Positions 27,259 through 35,686 of a stretch of 42,735 nt of DNA are shown here, one piece after another. Made by a program: the position numbers and the translations under genes. Every line of letters begins with the position of its first letter. Within the stretch, counting starts at the first letter, position 1. The stretch comes from Bacteroidales bacterium (GTDB lineage: Bacteria > Bacteroidota > Bacteroidia > Bacteroidales > JAIPAH01): positions 1 through 42,735 of the forward strand of contig JAIPBX010000016.1 of NCBI GenBank assembly GCA_021738485.1, given 5' to 3'. The notes beneath the pieces are model-generated. The model was not told the DNA's origin, searched no databases, and saw only the letters and a list, made by a program, of their open reading frames with translations.

Positions 27259-29634
27259 ATGCGTCCGAAGAGGGAAAAACAACCTTTTGCCAGGCAATTT
27301 AGAAGATTACTATTACTTATCCTGTCAAGTATTATTTTGATAACAGGAGCGGTAGGTATCTACCTTGAGTATCGCAAGGCTTCTGAGGAAATTGATCGAT
27401 ATGAAAAACGGACTTTTACCGAGAAAAAACGTATGCTTGAAAACCAGGTGTACAAGGCGATTTCCCGTATGGAAGATGACCAAAGCAGTATTTATAAAGA
27501 AATGAGGAGGAAATTGAAAAAGCGCGTTTATGAGGCCCATGATCAAGCGAGGCACCTGTATAACAAATATCATGGTAATATCCCTGACTCTCAGTTGAAA
27601 AATATGATTATAGAGTCATTACGGCCAATGCGGTTTTTTAACAACAGAGGATACTATTTCATCGTCAATCTTGAGGGTACCGAATTATTGTATCCGGTAC
27701 GCCCGGAAATGGAGGGAAAGAATGTGTTAAATATGAAGGACGAAAAAGAAAATCCAGTCATTAAAAACGAAATACAAACCGTTAGAGAGGATGGAGAGGG
27801 GTTTGTTGAAGCGTATTGGCCTGCACCGGAGATGCCGGATACCAGCTCATATAAGAAAACTTCTTTTGTTAAGCTCTTTGATCCCTATAACTGGTATATA
27901 GGGTGTGGCGATTATAAAATCAATATGGTGCAGGATGCCAAAGAAAAAGCTTTGGAGCGGTTATCAGAAATAAAGTATGGAGAAGGGGGGAATATTTTTG
28001 TTAACACATACGATGGAAGGGCCTTACTAATTCATTCCAAAAAGTATGATAGAGGAGATGATATCAGCGATATGACCGACCCCGACGGGGTGAAGATATT
28101 TCAAAAGGAACTTGAAAATGCCCGGAAAGAAGGGGGCGGATTTATACAGTACAAGTGGTACGAACCCAAGGAATATGAGTATGTGAGGAAGTTTACCTAT
28201 GTGAACGGCTATGATAAGTGGCAATGGATAATAGGTGCCTGGACTGATATGGAAAAACTTCAACAAGATATTGCTAAGCAGAAAAAACAAATCAGACAGG
28301 AAGCTATAAAGCGCGTTATATTTTTGTTGGGAATCGTCACTTTTGTTTATCTCTTTATATTAATAATTGCCAACCGGTTTGGGAAGAAAATCTCAGATAA
28401 TTTCCGGCAATTTGTTAATCAGTTGGAAAAGGCGTTGAAAAAAAATACTTTCATTGATAGTCATACTTTTGAGTTTGATGAATTTGAAAACCTTACACAA
28501 GCCACCAATAAGATTATCCACGATCGCAATAAAGCTGCCGATAAACTGGAGCAAAGCGAAGCTGAATTGAAGACCATATTTCAGCATGCCCCGATTATGA
28601 TAGCAGGGGTAACCAAAGATGGAACATTTGAGATCTATAATGATCATGTGGAAAAGACGCTGGGTTATACAGGCGAAGAGCTAAAGAATTTTGAATATGC
28701 GGTTAAAGTTTTGATGAAGAATGAGGAGGAGGCGCAAAAAGCCATAGCTAATTTCAGGAAGAGACCCGGAAAGTTTAGCGAATATCGTTTGATAACCAAA
28801 GGTGGCTCCGAAAGAATACAGTATTGGGCTAGTTTTAGCTTGTTTGAAGATAAGACCATTATATTTGGCTATGATCTTACGGAGCTTAAGGAGGCGCAGG
28901 CTAAGCTACAGCAAAATGAGGAAGAGCTGAAAAAGCTTAATGCCACCAAGGACAAGTTCTTTTCCATTATAGCCCATGACTTGAAAAACCCGCTCAATGC
29001 CCTCAGTGGTTTTGCCGATTTGCTTAAGGAAGAGTATGATAACTATGATGAGGAGGAGAGGAAGGAAATGATTAAAAACATAATCACTTCCACCGATAAT
29101 ATGGCAAAATTGCTTCAGAATTTGCTGGAATGGTCCCGTTCCCAAATGGGCCGGCTGTCTTTCAACCCGGTAGCCTTCCAGCCCGGGGAGATTATTAAAG
29201 AAAACATCGAATTGATGAAATCTCAGGCTGCCCACAAACAGATTCAATTAAACTATGAAAAAACGGCGGAACCACAACCGGTCTATGCGGATAAAAAAAT
29301 GATTTCCACCGTGCTGCGGAATATCATATCCAACGCCATCAAGTTTTCCTATCCGAATGGCAAAATAACTATACGTGCCGAACAAGAAGACAATAATTGC
29401 CGGGTGGATATAGAAGACAACGGAATAGGAATGACAGAAGAAGAGAAAGATAAAATTTTTGATGTGGGCGAAAAATTTAAAAAAACAGGGACCTCTGATG
29501 AAAAGGGCACCGGGTTAGGTTTAATCCTGGTGAAAGAATTTGTTGAAAAGAACAATGGAACGATCCATGTTGAATCCACTCCTAATCAGGGGACTACTTT
29601 TTCGTTCACCTTGCCTTTATCAGAGAATGAATAA
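27259..29634 (+). CDS. Membrane sensor histidine kinase with double Cache and PAS domains
   Basis: A 791-residue inner-membrane sensor. TM1 (LLLLILSSIILITGAVGIYLEY) is followed by two periplasmic Cache units, about 120-235 (FFNNRGYYFIVNLEG, FDPYNWYIGCGDY) and 237-335 (GGNIFVNTYDG, YDKWQWIIGAW). TM2 is near 351-373, then a linker, a PAS domain (about 434-540), HisKA with FFSIIAHDLKNPL (His573) and a complete HATPase domain (RNIISNAIKFS, DNGIGM, KGTGLGL). Cache domains usually bind small ligands such as organic acids or amino acids. No response regulator is adjacent. It follows the PDZ protease gene closely. Confidence 0.93.
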   Translation: MRPKREKQPFARQFRRLLLLILSSIILITGAVGIYLEYRKASEEIDRYEKRTFTEKKRMLENQVYKAISRMEDDQSSIYKEMRRKLKKRVYEAHDQARHLYNKYHGNIPDSQLKNMIIESLRPMRFFNNRGYYFIVNLEGTELLYPVRPEMEGKNVLNMKDEKENPVIKNEIQTVREDGEGFVEAYWPAPEMPDTSSYKKTSFVKLFDPYNWYIGCGDYKINMVQDAKEKALERLSEIKYGEGGNIFVNTYDGRALLIHSKKYDRGDDISDMTDPDGVKIFQKELENARKEGGGFIQYKWYEPKEYEYVRKFTYVNGYDKWQWIIGAWTDMEKLQQDIAKQKKQIRQEAIKRVIFLLGIVTFVYLFILIIANRFGKKISDNFRQFVNQLEKALKKNTFIDSHTFEFDEFENLTQATNKIIHDRNKAADKLEQSEAELKTIFQHAPIMIAGVTKDGTFEIYNDHVEKTLGYTGEELKNFEYAVKVLMKNEEEAQKAIANFRKRPGKFSEYRLITKGGSERIQYWASFSLFEDKTIIFGYDLTELKEAQAKLQQNEEELKKLNATKDKFFSIIAHDLKNPLNALSGFADLLKEEYDNYDEEERKEMIKNIITSTDNMAKLLQNLLEWSRSQMGRLSFNPVAFQPGEIIKENIELMKSQAAHKQIQLNYEKTAEPQPVYADKKMISTVLRNIISNAIKFSYPNGKITIRAEQEDNNCRVDIEDNGIGMTEEEKDKIFDVGEKFKKTGTSDEKGTGLGLILVKEFVEKNNGTIHVESTPNQGTTFSFTLPLSENE

Positions 29635-29744
29635 TTTTTATCAAATTTAAATTGAAGGCTTGATTGGCTTTAATATCCAATTATAATTGATTTTCCCACA
29701 AGGAGGTTTGTCTGCTGGATATACCTGTTTATTAACGAACCATT

Positions 29745-29776
29745 TTTGTATTTATTTAGCTTTCTGCTTACTTTTG
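29745..29776 (+). promoter_or_regulatory. Promoter of the DUF3857 gene pair
   Basis: TTTG (29745-29748), a 20-nt spacer and TACTTTTG (29769-29776) match the consensus well, 27 bp before the ATG at 29804. A good promoter in front of a gene with an internal stop suggests the interruption is recent or tolerated. Confidence 0.6.
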
Positions 29777-29803
29777 AAATACCGGCTTTAAATCATTGTA
29801 GTT

Positions 29804-30544
29804 ATGAGCAAAACCCCATTAATTCTAATTTTTATATTAGTTTCTTTTTCATGCTTTGCAGAGGAAATAAAAAATTTGCCTGATTCATTGAAGGAGAATG
29901 CTTCCGTCGTGACGAAAGACTATCATCTTCATATGGAGATTAAAGACCTTGATAGGGTCACTTATACCGTTACGCATATTATCACCGTATTAAAACCAAA
30001 AGGGGATAGTAAGGCTACCTTGAAAGTTTTTTATGACGACAGCCGGAAAGTGAGGTATGTGCATGGGAGGATTTATGATGCGAAAGGGAAGAAATTGAGG
30101 AAGCTTAAGTATGATGAAATCCATGATGTAAGCGCTATTTCCGATGGTACGCTGTTTTCTGACAGCCGCGCTAAAGTAGCGATACCCGCCGCAAAAAGCT
30201 ATCCATATACGGTAAAATACAAATACAGCGTAAAAATGAAAGATGTTTTCGATATCCCTGATTGGATACCGGTGACAAACTTCGGCGAATCCATTGATAA
30301 TGCCACCCTTGAAGTAACTAATGATAGCGATACGAAATTGAAATTCAAACCAGTGAATTTATCCGCAGCACATGAGTTTGAAGTTTCCGAAGAAGGGGAG
30401 AATAAACTTAAAGCCACTTTAAAGGGCGTTAAAGCCATTGAGGATGAGCCGTATTCTCCTTCCGTTTTTGAAAGGGTGCCTTACATTCGCCTCTCCCTGG
30501 CGGATTTTGAATACGATGGTTACCGGGGTAGCTTAAAAAGTTGA
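29804..30544 (+). CDS. DUF3857 transglutaminase-like protein, N-terminal part (ends at in-frame TGA)
   Basis: The first 246 residues of a protein split by a stop codon. A signal peptide (MSKTPLILIFILVSFSCFAEE) is followed by a DUF3857 beta-domain (HIITVLKPKGDSKATLKVFY, DVFDIPDWIPVTNFGESIDN). It ends ADFEYDGYRGSLKS-TGA-REMGLWNKKL: the next gene continues in the same frame, 2 codons later, with the rest of the same family. Family members usually have a Trp just after this point, so TGG to TGA is the simplest explanation. It is likely a pseudogene part, or read through. Function is unknown; such proteins are periplasmic. Confidence 0.75.
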   Translation: MSKTPLILIFILVSFSCFAEEIKNLPDSLKENASVVTKDYHLHMEIKDLDRVTYTVTHIITVLKPKGDSKATLKVFYDDSRKVRYVHGRIYDAKGKKLRKLKYDEIHDVSAISDGTLFSDSRAKVAIPAAKSYPYTVKYKYSVKMKDVFDIPDWIPVTNFGESIDNATLEVTNDSDTKLKFKPVNLSAAHEFEVSEEGENKLKATLKGVKAIEDEPYSPSVFERVPYIRLSLADFEYDGYRGSLKS

Positions 30545-30550
30545 CGGGAA

Positions 30551-31699
30551 ATGGGACTTTGGAACAAAAAGCTCCAAAAGGAAAGAGATGATTTGCCTGA
30601 GGCTACACGCCAAAAGATAAAAGAGTTGACTTCCGGATTAGAATCTAATCGTTCAAAAGTTAAAGCTGTTTACAGGTATATGCAAAATCATTGCCGCTAT
30701 GTGAGTATTCAGCTTGGCATTGGCGGCTGGCAACCCTTTGAGGCCTCATTTGTAGATAGCAAAGGATATGGGGATTGCAAGGCATTAACTTATTATACCA
30801 AATCGCTCCTGGAGGTAATAAACATCCCTTCATATTACACCCTAATATACGGAGGGAATCCCCGGCGAAAAGTGGATACGGCTTTTCCTTCTAACCAGTT
30901 TAACCATGTGATACTGACGCTACCTCTCCAAAAGGATACGATATGGCTGGAATGTACGGATATGCAACAACCTTTTGATTACCTAGGTACTTTTACCCAC
31001 GACCGCTACGCCCTTATGGTTACCTCTGATGGTGGGCAGATCATTCGCACCCCATCTTATCCCGTAGATTCAAACACGCTCAAACGTGAAGGATACTTTC
31101 GGATAGGAAAAAGCGGAACAATTTCAGGCCGGATAAAATCCCGCTTTTCCGGGCTCCAATACGAATTGCTTGAAAACTCGCTAAATAAGAGTGAAGATGA
31201 CCTTAAAAAGGAGTTTTATCAAAAGGCTCCTTTTTCGGGGTTTTCTATAGATGAGATTGACGTGGAAGCTGATAAATCCATGCCATCCATAGAAAGAACC
31301 CTATCCCTGGAAGTAGAGAATTATGCCAGTAAAACCGGGAAAAGACTTTTTCTTCAGCCCAATCTGATGAATATCTTCTCAAAGAACTTGAAGAAAAATG
31401 GAAAAAGGCAGAGTACGATTTCAATCAATATACCCTGGTTTGATGTCGATTCGATAAGATATAAGCTCCCGGAAGGATATAAAGTGGAGTATATGCCTGA
31501 ATCAAGAACCAGGGAAACAAAATACGGGGCTTATGAAATCCGGTTTTACCGGGAAAAAGATTTTTTGGTATTTGTACGCCGTTTTAAGCGATACCAGGGA
31601 GAATACTCCTCCGAGGACTATCCGGGCTTTGCATCTTTTATGAATTTCGTTTCCCGGGCAGACCAGGAAAAAATAGTGCTCGTGGAAGAAAATAATTAG
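30551..31699 (+). CDS. DUF3857 transglutaminase-like protein, C-terminal part after the TGA
   Basis: A 382-codon open frame continuing the preceding gene. It contains the transglutaminase-like core: YRYMQNHCRYVSIQLGIGGW, GYGDCKALTYYTKSLL with Cys76, NQFNHVIL with His119 and LECTDM with Asp137 (numbered from this ATG), so the Cys-His-Asp triad is intact. The C-terminal DUF3858-like region follows. The ATG at 30551 is an internal Met of the ancestral protein; it has no signal peptide, so if translated alone the product would stay in the cytoplasm. A full-length gene would span 29804-31699, 631 residues. Confidence 0.75.
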   Translation: MGLWNKKLQKERDDLPEATRQKIKELTSGLESNRSKVKAVYRYMQNHCRYVSIQLGIGGWQPFEASFVDSKGYGDCKALTYYTKSLLEVINIPSYYTLIYGGNPRRKVDTAFPSNQFNHVILTLPLQKDTIWLECTDMQQPFDYLGTFTHDRYALMVTSDGGQIIRTPSYPVDSNTLKREGYFRIGKSGTISGRIKSRFSGLQYELLENSLNKSEDDLKKEFYQKAPFSGFSIDEIDVEADKSMPSIERTLSLEVENYASKTGKRLFLQPNLMNIFSKNLKKNGKRQSTISINIPWFDVDSIRYKLPEGYKVEYMPESRTRETKYGAYEIRFYREKDFLVFVRRFKRYQGEYSSEDYPGFASFMNFVSRADQEKIVLVEENN

Positions 31700-31761
31700 G
31701 ATAGTTTTTTATTGAAAATCAATTTAATAAAGAAAAATATAGAATTTTAAAAACCAAACTT

Positions 31762-33753
31762 ATGAAACGACTAACTAAATTACTGATTATTTCAATACTC
31801 CCCCTTTGCTTGATGAGTGCTACCAACTCATACGGTAGTGATGATAAATTTAAAGTTGGAGATGTAAATAGGGCAGAGCTGGAAATGAAGCAGCATGAAA
31901 CATTTCCTGATGCTAAAGCTGTGATTCTACGGGAAGAGGGAAACTCATTTGTTGAAGTAAATAGCCGCGGTAGCATTAAAGTGGTACACGAAAGACATGT
32001 TCGTATTAAATTTTTTAAAAAGGAAGGTTTTGAACATGCGGAGTTCAATATCCCTCTTTACCAAGGGCGAAAGTCAAACGACGAGGATTTGGTACGGGTT
32101 AAGGCCTACACTTTTAATATCAAAGACGGCGACATTGACAAGACCAGGTTTCGCAAGAGAAATGTAGTTACAGATGAGAAATCGGAGCGCTGGAGTGTTG
32201 AAAAGTTTACTATGCCGAAGGTCAGAGAAGGTTCTGTGATTGATGTGTATTATAAAAAGACATCTCCTTATATTTATAACTTTGAGGATTGGCAATTTCA
32301 GCATGAAATCCCTACTGTATTAACCAGGTACAAAGCCCTGATACCTAAATGGTATACTTATAACATTAATGTTAAAGGGTATGAAAATGTAGAAGCCATG
32401 CCGGTAAAAAACACTATGGAATGGTTGTATTTCAACGGTCAGCGGATGCAGGAAAAATTTAAGGAATACAGGTATGAGGCCACAAATGTACCGGCAATGA
32501 AAGAAGAACCATACATGACCACAAAAGAAAATTTTATCACCGAAGTCACTTTCGAGCTGCAGAGTGTGCATTATCCCGGTGATAATTTTGAATTTTATTC
32601 CCGGAGCTGGAAGGATGTAAGCAAGGAGCTGCTGAACAGCAGTGATTTTGGACGGCAAATCACACGTAATCATCTGAGGAAAGAAGCTAAAAAGATTGCC
32701 GGGGTCACTTCCGATAAGCTGCAGCAAGCATTGATGGCACGGAATTTTATCGCCGGGGCCATGAATTTCAACGGGACTAACCGCCTTATGCCCAAAAATG
32801 GAAATATCAAAAGAAGCTATAAGGATAAAAAAGGTAATTCGGCCGATATTAACATGAACCTGATTGCCTTGTTAAATAAAATGGATATAGATGTAAAACC
32901 GGCAGTTCTTAGCACACGGCAGCATGGATATATTTTTCCGGCACATGCCACCGTAGAAGACTTAAACTATGTACTGGCCGCAGTTACTGTTGGAAACAGG
33001 CGGATCCTTCTGGATGCTACCGAACCTACGTTATCTCCGGAGATGTTACCTAAAAAATGTTTGAATGGGCGGGCGGTGATCCTGGATGAAGAGAAGCCTC
33101 AATTGGTTGATGTTTTAAGAAATGAAAATTACACTGCGAATAATAATATTATGGTAACGCTTGATAGCGATAGTATAATTGGGGAGTGTCGTGTGAAATA
33201 TTCCGGTTTAATGGCCCATGAGCGCCGAAAAGCTTTTAAACGCAGCGGGAAAGAGGCCTTTTCCGATGATATTATAGAAAGCTCTGATGGTATGATGATT
33301 TCAGAAATGAATTTTGAAAATGTGGACTCTCTCCATAAGTCGATGATAATGGATATGAAGTTCCGTGAAAAAGTGAATCATCAGGGGGCTGATATGTTGT
33401 ATATTGATGCCATGTATGGAGATTATATCGATGAAAATCCTTTCAAATTGAAGAATCGTAAATTTCCTGTGGATTTTGCATGTCCTCGTAAATACCAATA
33501 CCGGATTATAGTCAGCTTGCCGGAAGGTTATAATGCCCATTCTTTACCGGAGCCGGCTGTGGTGACTTTGCCCGGCGAATCAGCCACTTTCGAGTACCTT
33601 GCAAAACCGGTAAGGAATAATATTATCATTCAAACTACCCTGGATATCGAACAAGTTACTTATACCCAGCAGGACTATCCGCTTATTAAGAAGCTTTTCC
33701 AGAAAATGGTGGATAAGTATGAGGAGAAGATTGTCCTGAAGAAGGAAGAATAA
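31762..33753 (+). CDS. DUF3857 transglutaminase-fold protein with lost catalytic residues
   Basis: A 663-residue exported paralog of the preceding split gene, 62 bp downstream. Signal peptide MKRLTKLLIISILPLCLMSA. DUF3857 region about 40-290, transglutaminase fold about 310-430, DUF3858-like C-terminus. At the expected active site it reads KGNSADINMNLIALLNKM with Ser360 in place of Cys, then EDLNYVLAAV with Tyr403 in place of His; Asp418 (ILLDATEP) remains. It is therefore probably not an active transglutaminase/protease and may have a structural or binding role at the cell surface or in the periplasm. No specific function is known to me. Confidence 0.82.
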   Translation: MKRLTKLLIISILPLCLMSATNSYGSDDKFKVGDVNRAELEMKQHETFPDAKAVILREEGNSFVEVNSRGSIKVVHERHVRIKFFKKEGFEHAEFNIPLYQGRKSNDEDLVRVKAYTFNIKDGDIDKTRFRKRNVVTDEKSERWSVEKFTMPKVREGSVIDVYYKKTSPYIYNFEDWQFQHEIPTVLTRYKALIPKWYTYNINVKGYENVEAMPVKNTMEWLYFNGQRMQEKFKEYRYEATNVPAMKEEPYMTTKENFITEVTFELQSVHYPGDNFEFYSRSWKDVSKELLNSSDFGRQITRNHLRKEAKKIAGVTSDKLQQALMARNFIAGAMNFNGTNRLMPKNGNIKRSYKDKKGNSADINMNLIALLNKMDIDVKPAVLSTRQHGYIFPAHATVEDLNYVLAAVTVGNRRILLDATEPTLSPEMLPKKCLNGRAVILDEEKPQLVDVLRNENYTANNNIMVTLDSDSIIGECRVKYSGLMAHERRKAFKRSGKEAFSDDIIESSDGMMISEMNFENVDSLHKSMIMDMKFREKVNHQGADMLYIDAMYGDYIDENPFKLKNRKFPVDFACPRKYQYRIIVSLPEGYNAHSLPEPAVVTLPGESATFEYLAKPVRNNIIIQTTLDIEQVTYTQQDYPLIKKLFQKMVDKYEEKIVLKKEE

Positions 33754-33834
33754 ATGGATTTAACTGTTTTAATTAAATGAGGTAACCGCTGATTTTTTAT
33801 ATTTTTATAGGCTAAATTATAAAAGTAGAGCGGT

Positions 33835-35685
33835 ATGAAAAGATTGGCTTTAGTTACCCTGTTTGTTTTTACTCAAATACTTCTTGCAACGGCCGTGAGC
33901 CAGCTTAAACATGTTGAGCCGCCTTTTTGGTGGGTGGGGATGCAGAATAACTCTTTACAATTGTTGATACATGGTGAAGATGTGGGCTATAGTACACCAC
34001 AGTTGGATTATGACGGGGTAGCGCTCAAAAAGACGATAAAGGTGGAGAATCCCAACTACCTGTTTTTAAACCTGGAGATTGCTCCGGATGCTAAAGCAGG
34101 GAATTTTGAGATAGATTTTAAAAAGAATGGTCAAAACATATATTCCTATACCTACGAGTTAAGAGCCAGGGAGGCTGGTTCTGCAGAGCGTCACGGTTTC
34201 AGTAATAGTGATATCATTTACCTGCTAATGCCCGACCGGTTTGCGAATGGGAATCCAGAAAATGATTCACAGCCCGGAATGCTGGAAAAGGCTAATCGCT
34301 CAAAGCCTGAAGGACGCCATGGAGGCGACCTCCAGGGCATAATCAATCATCTCGATTACTTCAATGATTTAGGAGTGACTTCTTTATGGCTTAATCCTTT
34401 CCTTGAGAATAACCAGGCGGCATACACTTACCATGGGTATGCTATAAGCGATTACTACCGCGTTGACCCGCGGATGGGCTCGAATGAAAAGTTTAAAACG
34501 CTTGTGGATAAAGCCCATTCCAAAGGCCTGAAAGTGATTCAGGATATGATTTTTAACCATTGCGGCAGCGGGCATTGGTGGATGGATGATTTGCCTATGG
34601 AAAGCTGGGTGCACCAGTTCCCCGAATATACCAGCTCCAATTACCGGGCTTCTACCGCTGTTGATCCCCATGCTTCTGAATATGACTTGCGAAAAATGAA
34701 GGACGGGTGGTTTGATAAAAATATGCCCGATTTAAACCAGGAAAATGATTTGCTGGCCACCTACCTGATTCAAAACAGCATCTGGTGGATAGAATACGCC
34801 GGGATTGACGGCATACGGATGGATACACAACCATACCCGGATGAGAACTTTATGGCCAACTGGGCTGAGCGGGTCATGAACGAATATCCTGATTTTTCCA
34901 TTGTAGGGGAGGCCTGGATTGAGTATCCTTCCATGGTTGCTTACTACCAGGGAGGAAAAAACAATTTTAATGGTTATGATTCCCACCTGTCCCATGTTTT
35001 TGATTTTCCCGGCCAGTATGCCGTAAGTAGTGCTTTTAATGAAGAAAATGGCTGGAATACCGGCGTAGCAAAAATTTATGATGTGCTTGCCAGGGATTTT
35101 CTCTATCCGAGACCCCACGATTTAGTGGTTTTTGCCGATAATCACGATCTGTCGCGTCTTTACAGCGTCTATCACAATAATTCTGATAAGATGAAAATGG
35201 CGCTGACTTATGTCCTTACCACACGCGGGGTGCCCTCCCTTCTTTATGGTACCGAGATCCTTATGGAAGGCTATGAGCATGATGGCCATGGAAAAATGCG
35301 GAAAGACTTCCCGGGTGGCTGGGAAAGTGATGAGCGAAACGCTTTTACACAAAGCGGAAGAACGGAAAAGGAAAATGACATGTTCGACCATATCAAAAGG
35401 CTGGCTGAATACAGAACTGCCAATAAGGTGATGCAAACCGGTAAGCTGACACAGTTTATCCCGAAAAACGGGACTTATGTGTATTTCCGTCATAATGATC
35501 AAAATGCGGTAATGGTAGTATTTAACAATACGGATGAACAAAAACTTCTGGAAACGGCCCGTTTTGATGAAATAATGGCCGGTTATGACACCGGGGTGAA
35601 TATCCTGATGAAAGGGGAAAAGCTGAACAATCTTGATCAAATCGAACTCAAACCACGCCATGCGAAAGTCCTGGAATTACATTAA
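33835..35685 (+). CDS. Periplasmic GH13 neopullulanase/cyclomaltodextrinase (SusA-like)
   Basis: A 616-residue starch-degrading enzyme. The signal peptide (MKRLALVTLFVFTQILLATA) lacks a lipobox Cys, so periplasmic. The N-terminal beta-domain (VEPPFWWVGMQNNSLQLLIHG) is the cyclomaltodextrinase N-domain. The barrel has IIYLLMPDRFANGNP, QDMIFNHCGSGHWWM, GIDGIRMDTQPYPD (nucleophile Asp330), IVGEAWIEYP (Glu359) and FADNHDLSR (Asp438), and a small C-domain closes it. It should cut maltodextrins to maltose-size products for import. The stop codon is one base before the ATG of the CotH gene, so the two are translationally close. No LacI-type operator was found directly upstream. Confidence 0.92.
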   Translation: MKRLALVTLFVFTQILLATAVSQLKHVEPPFWWVGMQNNSLQLLIHGEDVGYSTPQLDYDGVALKKTIKVENPNYLFLNLEIAPDAKAGNFEIDFKKNGQNIYSYTYELRAREAGSAERHGFSNSDIIYLLMPDRFANGNPENDSQPGMLEKANRSKPEGRHGGDLQGIINHLDYFNDLGVTSLWLNPFLENNQAAYTYHGYAISDYYRVDPRMGSNEKFKTLVDKAHSKGLKVIQDMIFNHCGSGHWWMDDLPMESWVHQFPEYTSSNYRASTAVDPHASEYDLRKMKDGWFDKNMPDLNQENDLLATYLIQNSIWWIEYAGIDGIRMDTQPYPDENFMANWAERVMNEYPDFSIVGEAWIEYPSMVAYYQGGKNNFNGYDSHLSHVFDFPGQYAVSSAFNEENGWNTGVAKIYDVLARDFLYPRPHDLVVFADNHDLSRLYSVYHNNSDKMKMALTYVLTTRGVPSLLYGTEILMEGYEHDGHGKMRKDFPGGWESDERNAFTQSGRTEKENDMFDHIKRLAEYRTANKVMQTGKLTQFIPKNGTYVYFRHNDQNAVMVVFNNTDEQKLLETARFDEIMAGYDTGVNILMKGEKLNNLDQIELKPRHAKVLELH

Positions 35686-35686
35686 T

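Noticed and set aside
30542-30544. Genome-wide recoding of TGA to Trp
   Set aside because: Other genes in the window end at TGA where their families end (transporter at 18306, CotH gene at 37945, Panacea gene at 38648), so TGA is a normal stop.
35633-35686. TTG start of the CotH gene inside the GH13 gene
   Set aside because: ATG 35687 opens a perfect signal peptide; the longer form would bury it.
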